A stretch of DNA of 64,000 bases from Sulfuricurvum sp. IAE1 (GTDB lineage: Bacteria; Campylobacterota; Campylobacteria; Campylobacterales; Sulfurimonadaceae), in the NCBI RefSeq assembly GCF_004347735.1, contig NZ_SLTI01000063.1, positions 1-64,000 of the forward strand, read 5' to 3'. The position numbers and the translations under genes were made by a program. This document shows positions 1-7,783 of this stretch, one piece after another. Within the stretch, counting starts at the first letter, position 1; every line of letters begins with the position of its first letter. The notes under the pieces were generated by a model, which had not been told where the DNA came from, ran no database searches, and worked only from the letters and a program-made list of their open reading frames with translations.

Positions 1-33
1 AACTTGTTTAACAACTTTGGGGCTTCTCAATAG

Positions 34-61
34 TGAATAAAATGTGATAATATTTTATTCA
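34..61. repeat. 10-bp inverted repeat downstream of the 94-residue gene
   Basis: The arms TGAATAAAAT and ATTTTATTCA are perfect complements separated by 8 nt. The repeat lies 69 nt beyond the stop codon of the leftward gene ending at 130, so it could act as a transcript-end hairpin. No clear T-tract follows on either strand. The rest of 1-129 shows nothing else recognisable. Confidence 0.4.
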
Positions 62-129
62 ACTATCGGATGCTGACACGAAGTTCTGAACAGTCTCGTA
101 AAATTACTAATGCTTCTTTTGTAAAGTCC

Positions 130-414
130 TTAGTCCGTTGTGGAATGGAAGGTTTTATACCAATCCGATAATGTATGCATCCCCACTTTATAGTTATAAG
201 TATCAAGAATGAACTTTCTGATCCATTCTATACTTACTCCTGAATCGCGCATCTGAACAAGCTGTAGTTCAATCTTGTCCAACTCTTTGAAAATACCATT
301 CTTATTTCTATTGCCGTGGTACTCGCGAATGTAGTTATCAACAATCACTTGTAATTCTCTAGGAGAATACGTATTTAAATCTATAATTTTTTTCTTTCTG
401 AACATTCTGAACAT
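130..414 (-). CDS. small putative DNA-binding protein (HTH-like), unknown function
   Basis: A 94-residue basic protein that I do not recognise. Residues about 48-88 look like a helix-turn-helix of the type in plasmid and phage proteins: a leucine/glutamine helix, then DSGVSIEWIRKFI, then a second helix ending in TLSDWYK. The N-terminus is a short Lys/Arg stretch. The ATG at 414 has GAGG 5 nt upstream; a second in-frame ATG lies at 405. It is divergent from the XRE gene at 490, and a perfect CTCACT-N2-AGTGAG palindrome lies 6 nt upstream of the start. This suggests control by that XRE protein, or by its own product. Codon use is AT-rich like the rest of the island. Confidence 0.6.
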   Translation of the reverse strand: MFRMFRKKKIIDLNTYSPRELQVIVDNYIREYHGNRNKNGIFKELDKIELQLVQMRDSGVSIEWIRKFILDTYNYKVGMHTLSDWYKTFHSTTD

Positions 415-420
415 TCCTAC

Positions 421-487
421 CTCACTCTAGTGAGTTGATGAAAAAATCATAACAAAATAAACTGAGGAAAAAATTCACTAGAGTGAA
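421..487. promoter_or_regulatory. divergent promoter region with two palindromic operators
   Basis: Two perfect palindromes with 6-bp arms share the core CACT-N2-AGTG: CTCACT-CT-AGTGAG at 421-434 and TTCACT-AG-AGTGAA at 474-487. They are inverted copies of one another. Between them on the plus strand is a plausible sigma-70 promoter, TTGATG (435-440), 17-bp spacer, TAAACT (458-463). On the minus strand a TATGAT -10 (446-451) points at the 94-residue gene. The second palindrome ends 2 nt before the XRE start codon and occupies the place of a Shine-Dalgarno sequence. The XRE protein is the natural candidate to bind both sites. Confidence 0.65.
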
Positions 488-489
488 AT

Positions 490-738
490 ATGCCCTCAAA
501 ATATACAGATGATTCTTTAGAAGAATTTCATCGCCGCATTGGTTTAAATGTCAAGCTAGCCAGAGAGCAAAAGGGCATTACACAACTTGAACTGTCCAAT
601 ATGCTTGGATATAAATCAGTTTCAGTCGTCAGTAAAGCAGAATTATGTATTGAAAGAAAATACTTTGGCATTGATCATTTATACCAAATCGCCAAAGTAT
701 TGGATATAGATATTTGCGATTTGATTCGTACTGATTAG
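490..738 (+). CDS. XRE/Cro-C1-family transcriptional regulator
   Basis: An 82-residue single-domain helix-turn-helix protein. The HTH_3 fold spans residues about 17-78: RIGLNVKLAREQKGITQLEL opens the domain, the recognition helix runs around SVSVVSKAELCIE, and LYQIAKVLDIDICDLI closes it, the usual XRE ending. There is no effector or peptidase domain, so it is probably a compact repressor. The start ATG at 490 has no good Shine-Dalgarno because a palindrome (474-487) sits there, so translation may be weak or nearly leaderless. The next gene, the large NTPase, starts 36 nt downstream on the same strand and may be co-transcribed and controlled by it. Confidence 0.8.
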   Translation: MPSKYTDDSLEEFHRRIGLNVKLAREQKGITQLELSNMLGYKSVSVVSKAELCIERKYFGIDHLYQIAKVLDIDICDLIRTD

Positions 739-774
739 TTCTCATAACCCTGAAATCATACACGGAGATAAATA

Positions 775-3700
775 ATGCTTCAAGCTTTCATTCGGGCTCT
801 TATTTGCGCAAGTCAATGCAGAAAAGCTGTTAACCGTGACATTGCACCAAGTAATGAAATCCCACCGATCCCTCTAACAACAAAGCTCCGCCCCCTGATA
901 CCTTCTGAGGATGCCGATAAATATCATACGTACAGGCAGGCAATAAAAAATGGAATCAAGGAGCCTGGTGTTACCAATATTGCTATCTCCGGACCATACG
1001 GTTCTGGGAAGAGCAGTATTATCAAGACGTTCATCAAAAATCAAGAGAACAAAAGCGAGTATCTTCAAATTTCTCTTGCCAATTTTGAAGTCAAAGACGG
1101 CGACGTTGGACAGACGATCGAGAAAAGCGTACTGCAACAGATGTTTTATAAAGTCGAGAGTTCTAAAATTCCCTACTCCAAACTTAAGCGCATTATTGCA
1201 CCCGAGAGTATGGTCATCAGCAAGTTGATTCTTTTTATCATGTCATTTTCAACATTGCTGTATTTGATGTTAAATCCGGAATATCTAGTTGGAATAATCG
1301 ATAATACATGGATGCTGTACGGAACCGTATTCCTCTTTTTATTTATGGCGTTTTACGGATTTCATAGGGCCGCTGCATTACTCAAAAACATCAAGCTTTC
1401 AAAAATTGTAATTAAAGATGCCGAGTTTAATCTTGCCGGAGAGGGAGAGGGTGTTTCGCTGATCAATCGGCATTTAGATGAAATTATCTATTTTTTTGAA
1501 GCTACCGATTATAGGACTTTAATCATAGAAGATCTTGACCGTTTCGATAACGTGGCTATTTTTGAAAAGCTCAGAGAACTCAACACCCTTGTTAACAACA
1601 ATGACAGAATCAAGGCGCTTAAGGGAAAAATCACCTTTATCTATGCAATCAAAGACAATTTCTTCATCGAGGAGAACCGCTCCAAGTTTTTTGATTTGAT
1701 TGTACCCGTGGTGCCGTACATTAACGCAGCTGGTAATGCGAGAGATCCACTGGTCAGGGAATTACGTGGAGCAGGTATCGGCGATCGAGTTATATCAGAT
1801 CAACTACTGAATAACGTGTCCAAATTTATCCATGACCATCGATTGCTTGTTAATATCGTCAATGAATATCTCGTTTACCTTAACGAGTTCAATCCTGGCC
1901 TTCAAGGGGAGAACAAAATCGATCTAGAAAAACTTTTTTGTATGATCGTATATAAAAACTTTTATCCGGCAGATTTCGCGGATTTGCACCAAAGCAAGGG
2001 GTGGCTGTACGATTTTTTCAATAAGAAGAAAAAATGTTTGCGTAAAGCTCTTATACAGAAAATTGATAGCGATATGGAGACCTTAAGGGTTAAAATAGAA
2101 GGGGCAGAAAAAGAGTTATTATCCGATGATATTGATTTGCGCGCGGCTTACATATCTAAAGTATTGCGTGATTCGAAAATAAATCCGACAAGTTTACAAA
2201 TCAGCGGTGTGCATATGACTATAAAGGAGATTATAGAGGATCCGAATAAATTTGAAATCTTCGCGGCGGCGTCTTCGATTTCATTTCATAATACCAATTT
2301 TACACTTGTTACAGGATCTCTCGTCCAGAATGTTGCTATGTACAGGGAGCGTTTAATAAATATCCAGAATAAAGCAAAAATCCATTTCGAGGAGTTGAAC
2401 CGGCAATATGCTGCACTACAAGAAAAACGGTCCCATGTTATCGGATTGAAAATGGCGGCTATGCTGAAAGAGAATTCATCGGAAGATGCTTTTAATGATC
2501 TCATTGTTCTTTATAGGAATGCCGGTTTTCATGGCAAAGCCCTTCGACATAAACTTGAATCCCCGAATATTCTTAAATACTTCATCAGGGAAGGGAAAAT
2601 TTGCGAAGACTATGCGACTTATATCTCTTACTTTCATGAAGGTGGGGCACTGTCACGATCGGATAACGATTTTATTCTGAAAGTCATCGAAGGGCAGAAG
2701 GTTGATCCATTCTATTCCATAGATAAGCCGAAACTTGTGATAGAGGAGCTGGATAAATCCAAATTCCTCGACCCTGCCATACTGAATGTAGACATTGTAA
2801 ACGAAATCTTTTCTTCGGCTGGCGAGTATAGAGATCACGCTGCTAATATTTTTAGAGTTTTGAAAGACCATACAACGGCGCAACATTTTATCCCTAAATA
2901 TTTGGGTGATTATGGATCAAGACAAGCAGGTTTTATCCTTTATTTCGCAGAATACGATAAGAATTTTTGGAATCGCCTCGAAAGTTTTGGACTTGATCGG
3001 GATGAGCTGCTTTTTGTTTTGGAAAATATGTTTGAATTTTGTGAAAAGGATACAATCCTCTCCCAGGGTGATTTAATCATTGATTTCATCTATGAAGCCG
3101 GTGATTATCTATTCTCCAGACTGAATGAAAAGCAATCATCAATGCTTATGATGCTTTTACCGGAGATTGGACGAAAGTTTATCCGTATCGACAGGCCGAT
3201 CGGAGGGATTGGCGAAAAACTCCTTTTTGATTGTATCTATGAATTCAATTTGTATGATCTCAACCCATACATGGTTGCATTGATGCTAAAAGTGGTCGAT
3301 GGAAAGACATATGCTGAAGGCTTGCCAGATGAACAAATAGCCGAGTATTCAAATATATTTAGCTCTACGCTTGTCCGGCTTCAAGAGTATGTCGAAAAAA
3401 ATATTGACGCCTACGTGCAAAAAATATATTTGTTGACACTGGATAACGAGGTGTATTCAGAATCATACGACAGCATCCTAAAATTACTCAATCATGAAAC
3501 GTTAGACATCGGGCTCAAATGTACAATCGTGGAAAGCATGCAAACTGTGATTGAAAATATCGAAAAGATCAACTTCGACGAAGAAGTGTATTCTGCATTA
3601 ATCTCTAAATTCAAGATCAGCCCGACATGGGGCAATATCTGTGAGTATATCAACAGCACTTCCCTATCTGTTCAGGATGACAAGGCGCTGATGGAATTTA

Positions 3701-4500
3701 TTACCAATGAGGATATGGCAAAACAAATCGCTGCATCGGATAAAAAAATTCCAGATAATCTTGATGAAGAGCTTTTAGACAAAGCAATAATATTCAGCAG
3801 CTATACTGAATCGTCAATAATGCAAATTTACCGCTTATGCATCATGCCGTTTGAAGATATCTCCGACATAGGTGATGTATCGGCCAGAATAATAGTGGAC
3901 GCCTTTAATGAAGGGTTTATCAGTGTAACGCGTGTTAATTTTGAATTCCTCCGTGAAGTTGAACCTAGCCTGCACATAAAACTTCTGGAACATGATTTTA
4001 AAAAGGCGATGGATTTTATCTTTGAGTTGGAATTTGATGAAAATGATGCAGCTAAAATATTGACGAGTGACAACATCAACATCATAGATCGCTATCAGTA
4101 TCTTTGCGGACTGGACATTTCCAAATTGCCGGATGATCACAACATGACAGCAGCTATCGCGACAGTGGAATATGCGTTGAAAGACAATCCGATTGCCGCA
4201 TACAAGGCAGAGCTGTTTGAGATCACCTCCAAGTCGTTACTTACAATCGATTCGAAAATCGAACTCTTCTTGAAGTATGCCGATAGCATGGCGAACGATG
4301 CAGTCTATCAGTTCCTTGCAGACCTTGGGGGGCAGTATGCCATGCTGATCCCCTCTGGCACAGGAACACGTCAATTCAACTTCGTTAAAAACAGATTGAA
4401 TAAAAAACTATTTGAAGTTCTTCGCGAGCGGGATTTAGTTGGAAAAGTGGATGGGGATGGCGATAAGATCGCAGTCAATAAAAACAAGAATATGAGATAG
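775..4500 (+). CDS. large membrane-anchored KAP/YobI-like P-loop NTPase
   Basis: A 1241-residue protein. An N-terminal P-loop domain carries Walker A GPYGSGKSS at residues 73-81 and Walker B LIIEDLDRF at 249-257. Two hydrophobic segments (about 149-168 and 180-200) sit between them; membrane helices inserted between Walker A and B are the hallmark of KAP NTPases. The N-terminal sequence, including PLTTKLRPLIPSEDADKY and the TNIAISGPYGSGKSSIIK block, resembles the Bacillus YobI-type group, which has a similar length. The remaining roughly 900 residues are long, mostly helical and unrecognised. KAP proteins such as F-plasmid PifA act in phage exclusion, so a defence role is possible but inferred. 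ACGGAG lies about 9 nt before the ATG. Codon use is AT-rich, unlike the region after 4660. Confidence 0.65.
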   Translation: MLQAFIRALICASQCRKAVNRDIAPSNEIPPIPLTTKLRPLIPSEDADKYHTYRQAIKNGIKEPGVTNIAISGPYGSGKSSIIKTFIKNQENKSEYLQISLANFEVKDGDVGQTIEKSVLQQMFYKVESSKIPYSKLKRIIAPESMVISKLILFIMSFSTLLYLMLNPEYLVGIIDNTWMLYGTVFLFLFMAFYGFHRAAALLKNIKLSKIVIKDAEFNLAGEGEGVSLINRHLDEIIYFFEATDYRTLIIEDLDRFDNVAIFEKLRELNTLVNNNDRIKALKGKITFIYAIKDNFFIEENRSKFFDLIVPVVPYINAAGNARDPLVRELRGAGIGDRVISDQLLNNVSKFIHDHRLLVNIVNEYLVYLNEFNPGLQGENKIDLEKLFCMIVYKNFYPADFADLHQSKGWLYDFFNKKKKCLRKALIQKIDSDMETLRVKIEGAEKELLSDDIDLRAAYISKVLRDSKINPTSLQISGVHMTIKEIIEDPNKFEIFAAASSISFHNTNFTLVTGSLVQNVAMYRERLINIQNKAKIHFEELNRQYAALQEKRSHVIGLKMAAMLKENSSEDAFNDLIVLYRNAGFHGKALRHKLESPNILKYFIREGKICEDYATYISYFHEGGALSRSDNDFILKVIEGQKVDPFYSIDKPKLVIEELDKSKFLDPAILNVDIVNEIFSSAGEYRDHAANIFRVLKDHTTAQHFIPKYLGDYGSRQAGFILYFAEYDKNFWNRLESFGLDRDELLFVLENMFEFCEKDTILSQGDLIIDFIYEAGDYLFSRLNEKQSSMLMMLLPEIGRKFIRIDRPIGGIGEKLLFDCIYEFNLYDLNPYMVALMLKVVDGKTYAEGLPDEQIAEYSNIFSSTLVRLQEYVEKNIDAYVQKIYLLTLDNEVYSESYDSILKLLNHETLDIGLKCTIVESMQTVIENIEKINFDEEVYSALISKFKISPTWGNICEYINSTSLSVQDDKALMEFITNEDMAKQIAASDKKIPDNLDEELLDKAIIFSSYTESSIMQIYRLCIMPFEDISDIGDVSARIIVDAFNEGFISVTRVNFEFLREVEPSLHIKLLEHDFKKAMDFIFELEFDENDAAKILTSDNINIIDRYQYLCGLDISKLPDDHNMTAAIATVEYALKDNPIAAYKAELFEITSKSLLTIDSKIELFLKYADSMANDAVYQFLADLGGQYAMLIPSGTGTRQFNFVKNRLNKKLFEVLRERDLVGKVDGDGDKIAVNKNKNMR

Positions 4501-4531
4501 ATAGTGCTTACAAGTCACATTCCAATTCGTT

Positions 4532-4647
4532 AAAAATATAGACCTTAGAGAGTGAAAAAGTCTATAAATAAGTTGTTATTGGATAGACTTTTAGACATCG
4601 TAACTATTTACTTAATTTAAGGCAAAAAGTCGATAGTCTATATTTTT
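4532..4647. repeat. inverted-repeat cluster at the island edge
   Basis: A perfect 12-bp inverted repeat, AAAAATATAGAC (4532-4543) and GTCTATATTTTT (4636-4647), encloses a second perfect 10-bp inverted repeat, AAAAGTCTAT (4556-4565) and ATAGACTTTT (4583-4592). The core TATAGAC/GTCTATA therefore appears four times in 116 bp, the first three about 23 bp apart. Clustered recombinase-binding repeats of this kind are common at transposon or integrative-element ends. The cluster ends within 20 bp of the remaining arsC sequence. Transcription termination for the NTPase gene is an alternative role. Confidence 0.5.
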
Positions 4648-4653
4648 TTATAA

Positions 4654-4827
4654 AATCCCTGCAGCGGGCTTTACAAAGAGCTGGCACTGGCGAAAGTGAC
4701 CGACGAGGCGAAGCTGATCGACGCTCTCGTCGCACACCCCCGCCTGATCGAACGGCCGGTTCTGATCGAGGGGAACCGGGCCGTGATCGGGCGTCCGGCG
4801 GAGAAAGTGATCGAATTTCTCGGCTAG
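4654..4827 (+). pseudogene. arsC: 3' remnant of an ArsC-family arsenate reductase gene
   Basis: The frame open from 4654 (after a TAA at 4651-4653) to the TAG at 4825-4827 reads SGLYKELALAK, then KLIDALVAHPRLIERPVLIE and IGRPAEKVIEFL. This is the conserved C-terminal half of glutaredoxin-dependent ArsC/YfgD-type reductases, including the RP and GRP positions. The N-terminal half with the catalytic CX5 cysteine region is absent; AT-rich island DNA occupies its place. There is no start codon or ribosome-binding site. Its stop overlaps the stop of the convergent chemoreceptor gene. I infer that the island inserted into, or deleted part of, a functional arsC. Confidence 0.8.
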
Positions 4828-6467
4828 GTCCGGAAGCGCGCGAGTTTGCCGTTGATGTGGGTTGTCCCCTGATCGAGGCGGAAGGCGACGTCGCTGATTT
4901 CGCGGATGCTCGTCGCATTGGACGCGGCCAGAAGATTGAGTGAATCGATCCGGCCGGAGATGAGACGCATCCCTTCGGTGAGGGTGATGAGGTGGGCGTT
5001 CGACTCGCGAACGCTTTGGGCGGCTACCGAAATGAGTTGCGAGGAACCGTTGATCATCTGCTGGACGTTCTGGGAATCGCGGGAAACGACGAGAATCGAT
5101 CCGGCCGATTTTTCCATGTTTTTGCTCGTCCCCGTGATCGCATCGACGATCGTGCTGATCGTGCCGTTGATCCGATGAAGGCTCTCCTGCGTCCGCTCCG
5201 CCAGTTTACGCACCTCGTCGGCGACGACGGCAAATCCCCGCCCGTGCTCCCCGGCACGTGCCGCTTCGATGGCGGCATTGAGGGCGAGAAGGTTGGTCTG
5301 GTCGGCGATGTCGCCGATGATGTCGAGAATCCCTTTGACCTCCTGCGCTTCGGCCGAGAGGGTCTGCAGTTCGTTTGAGAGCTCCTGCTGCATCCGCGCG
5401 ACCGTCTGGATGTCGTCGTTCATCCGCATGATTTCACCGTCGGCACGGATGAGAGTTGAGGAGGCTTCTTCCATTTTGGCGTTGGTGTCCCGCGCCGAGC
5501 GGGCTGATGTATCGACGATGGACTGAAGCGTGAGGATCTGCTCGTGGGTTTGGGCGATGTCGGAGGAGCCACTCTCGAGGCGGGTACGGATGGCGGCCGA
5601 GACGTTGTTGAGTTCCTGAGCGGTAGAGAGGCTTTCGGACGATGCGGTCTGGATGTCGCGGAGTATTTTTTGAAGTTCCTCCATCGAACCGTTCATATCT
5701 GATGCCGCGACGGAGAGCTCGTCGCTTCCCTCCGTACCGATCCGCTGGGTCAGATCGCCCGTTTTAAGGCGGTGGGCGATCAGGGCGATATCGGAAATTT
5801 TGGCCAGAAGGTCGCGGGTGATGAGGCGCAGGATGACGAAGACGACGATCATCCCCAGCGGAAGGGTGATCCCGATGAGGATGAGGGTCTGATTGAATTC
5901 GCTTTGGGCAGCAAGGTAGAGGCGCTCGGCGTTGGCGATCTGGAGTTCGATCAGCTCATCGAGCTGTTGGTCGGCGGGGGTGAGCGAGTAGGGAAAATCG
6001 CTCTGGATCAGGTCGAGGATCGCCATCAGGTCTTTTTTTGCGATCGCGGTTTCCAGCAGAGCGATCGAACGTTCGGCCCGTTCCATCGTCTCTTTCGCCT
6101 CTTCGAGCCGTTCGCGTTCGGCGGCGGTGAGGGAGCCTTGGGCATAGGTCTGCCAGGTGTGATGAAGGTGTGTTTTGGCTTTGTGCACCGCGACCGATGC
6201 GGCCGTGAAATCGCCGACCCCCTGCGAGAGGTCGGTTGCCGTTTTGAGGACGATGCCCCCGATATCGTTTTTACACGAGCGAAGCTGTTGCAACGGTGTG
6301 AGGCTCTGTTCGTGGATTCTGGAGAGCGACGCGTTGGAGAGGACCATCCCCAGAATCCCGATGCCGATGGCGATGATCGCAAAGAGCTGGGTCAAAGCGA
6401 CGATGAGGGTGAGTTTTTGGCGGATGGAGAGACGTGAGGCGACCCGGAAAGGGCGGAGTGAGAGCAT
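4824..6467 (-). CDS. methyl-accepting chemotaxis protein
   Basis: A 547-residue chemoreceptor in the inner membrane. A first membrane helix (about 18-43) is followed by a periplasmic helical ligand domain of about 150 residues resembling the four-helix-bundle type, a second membrane helix (about 196-218), a HAMP domain (about 219-272) and a cytoplasmic signalling domain. The hairpin tip for CheA/CheW binding is intact: [18 protein letters not shown] followed by [20 protein letters not shown]. The ligand is not evident. No C-terminal CheB/CheR-tethering pentapeptide or zinc domain is seen. It is a stand-alone gene, convergent with the arsC remnant and overlapping it by 3 nt. Confidence 0.93.
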   Translation of the reverse strand: MLSLRPFRVASRLSIRQKLTLIVALTQLFAIIAIGIGILGMVLSNASLSRIHEQSLTPLQQLRSCKNDIGGIVLKTATDLSQGVGDFTAASVAVHKAKTHLHHTWQTYAQGSLTAAERERLEEAKETMERAERSIALLETAIAKKDLMAILDLIQSDFPYSLTPADQQLDELIELQIANAERLYLAAQSEFNQTLILIGITLPLGMIVVFVILRLITRDLLAKISDIALIAHRLKTGDLTQRIGTEGSDELSVAASDMNGSMEELQKILRDIQTASSESLSTAQELNNVSAAIRTRLESGSSDIAQTHEQILTLQSIVDTSARSARDTNAKMEEASSTLIRADGEIMRMNDDIQTVARMQQELSNELQTLSAEAQEVKGILDIIGDIADQTNLLALNAAIEAARAGEHGRGFAVVADEVRKLAERTQESLHRINGTISTIVDAITGTSKNMEKSAGSILVVSRDSQNVQQMINGSSQLISVAAQSVRESNAHLITLTEGMRLISGRIDSLNLLAASNATSIREISDVAFRLDQGTTHINGKLARFRT

Positions 6468-6526
6468 GGACGCACCTTGTGAAAAAGTGCGACAGTGTAA
6501 ACCCCGCAGATTACGGTACGGTCACA

Positions 6527-6985
6527 TCAATACGTTTTCCGGTCGGCTTTGGCGCTCCATTGCCAAAAGAGCCGCGCCGCTTCGGGGGTATCGATCGGCC
6601 GCAGGTCGAGCGCCGCGGCGGGATTGCCCAGCGCATCGTAAAAATGGCCGTCGTCAAACCCCGCTTCGGCGGCGTCTTTCGTCGATGCGCCGTAGTAAAC
6701 AGTTTTGATCCGGGCCCAAAGGATCGCCCCGAGGCACATGGGACAGGGGTAGCAGGAGGTGTAGAGGATGCAGCCGGAGAGGTCGAATGTCCCAAGTGCC
6801 TCCGAAGCGCGCCGGATAGCGAGCATTTCGGCATGGGCGGTCGGGTCGTTTGCGGCGAGCACTTCGTTATGCGCCGAGGCGATGAGGGCTCCGTCTTTGA
6901 CGACGACGGCCCCGAAGGGTCCTCCTTCGTTGCGCTCCATCCCCCGCCGGGCTTCTTGCGCGGCGAGTGCCATCCAACGGTCCAT
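6527..6985 (-). CDS. guaD: guanine deaminase (cytidine-deaminase fold)
   Basis: A 152-residue cytosolic zinc hydrolase. The zinc site is complete: H51-A-E53 in DPTAHAEM, and PCPMC with C81 and C84. It keeps the signature stretches of Bacillus-type guanine deaminase, GGPFGAVVVKDG near residue 21, ILYTSC.PCPMCLGAI near 73, and DAAEAGFDD near 104. These favour guanine to xanthine deamination over a tRNA-adenosine (TadA) role. It lies 9 nt downstream of the M15 peptidase gene on the same strand, with AGGAA before its ATG, so the two are probably co-transcribed although their functions are unrelated. Confidence 0.82.
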   Translation of the reverse strand: MDRWMALAAQEARRGMERNEGGPFGAVVVKDGALIASAHNEVLAANDPTAHAEMLAIRRASEALGTFDLSGCILYTSCYPCPMCLGAILWARIKTVYYGASTKDAAEAGFDDGHFYDALGNPAAALDLRPIDTPEAARLFWQWSAKADRKTY

Positions 6986-6994
6986 CAGGTTTTC

Positions 6995-7756
6995 CTAATC
7001 GGCTTTTGCGACGCAGGAGGGGGCGAGCAGCTCGGGGCGGTATTCGAAATGCATCGTGTCGTAGTGGTACCATCGCCCTCCCCAGATGAAGCCGTGTTTT
7101 TCGAAAATCCGCACGATTGAGAGGGGCATCGTGTTTTTGTACCCGATTTTTGCCGTTTCCGCGGAGGCTTCGTCTTTCCAGTACTGGGTCGTGGCGGGGG
7201 CGAGGTCGATCGCGATTCCGAAGCTGTGCATCGAGAGGCGGTCGGTGTCTTTGATGACGCGGTAGCAGTAGGTGGCGGCCCCTTCGGCCCAGATGCGCTC
7301 TTTTTTGGGGAGTTTGGCGATCTCCTGGCCGATGGCGTAGAGCTTTTTGTCGACTCCCCCGATACGGCTTACCTGCAGCTTTGCCTTCCCTTTGAGCGTC
7401 GGCCATTCGATCGTGACAAGGTTCTTTTCGATCTCTTTTTCGGTTTTGCCGTAAAGTGCCTGGAAAAAGGGCTGATACCGCAAGCGTCCCGGATCGAAGA
7501 GGTACGGCGGCGGCGTTTCACTGCCTCCGGCGTCGTAACGCTGTTCGAGTTGGGTCGCGAGGTCGGCGTTGTTGATTTTTTCGTCCCAGCTTCTTTTGGG
7601 GGCATCGGTACGCAAAGGGAACGACGTACCGTTTGCGAGGGTCAGTTCCCGCTCGTTCGCCGAAGCGACCAGGCCCGGATATCCTTCGACGTAACACTGC
7701 GGATTCCCCCACGCCAAAACGCTCAGCAACGTTCCCAAAATCCAAATCGTCCGCAT
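6995..7756 (-). CDS. exported M15-family peptidase (D,D-/L,D-carboxypeptidase-like)
   Basis: A 253-residue protein with an N-terminal signal peptide (MRTIWILGTLLSVLAWG). The C-terminal domain has the M15 zinc motifs: SMHSFGIAIDL gives H177 and D184, and HFEYR gives H236. That combination is typical of VanY/CwlK-type peptidoglycan carboxypeptidases or endopeptidases in the periplasm. The first about 120 residues are not recognised. The ATG at 7756 is preferred over a GTG 6 nt upstream because GAGGAG stands 5 nt before it. It is the first gene of a pair with guanine deaminase. Confidence 0.82.
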   Translation of the reverse strand: MRTIWILGTLLSVLAWGNPQCYVEGYPGLVASANERELTLANGTSFPLRTDAPKRSWDEKINNADLATQLEQRYDAGGSETPPPYLFDPGRLRYQPFFQALYGKTEKEIEKNLVTIEWPTLKGKAKLQVSRIGGVDKKLYAIGQEIAKLPKKERIWAEGAATYCYRVIKDTDRLSMHSFGIAIDLAPATTQYWKDEASAETAKIGYKNTMPLSIVRIFEKHGFIWGGRWYHYDTMHFEYRPELLAPSCVAKAD

Positions 7757-7783
7757 CTGCACTCCTCGTTTGATTCCCTTATT

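Larger units (their letters stand above)
1..4660. mobile_element. AT-rich genomic island, right-hand part
   Basis: Everything from the window start to about 4655 is visibly AT-rich, with A/T-ending codons, whereas the DNA from about 4660 onward is GC-rich with G/C-ending codons. The change is abrupt and falls inside the remains of an arsC-family gene that keeps only its 3' half. The island carries a divergent regulatory pair, a large KAP/YobI-like NTPase and an inverted-repeat cluster next to the junction. No integrase or transposase is visible, so the left end and any recombinase must lie outside the window. That it is mobile is inference; the composition break and the truncated host gene are seen directly. 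Confidence 0.6.
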
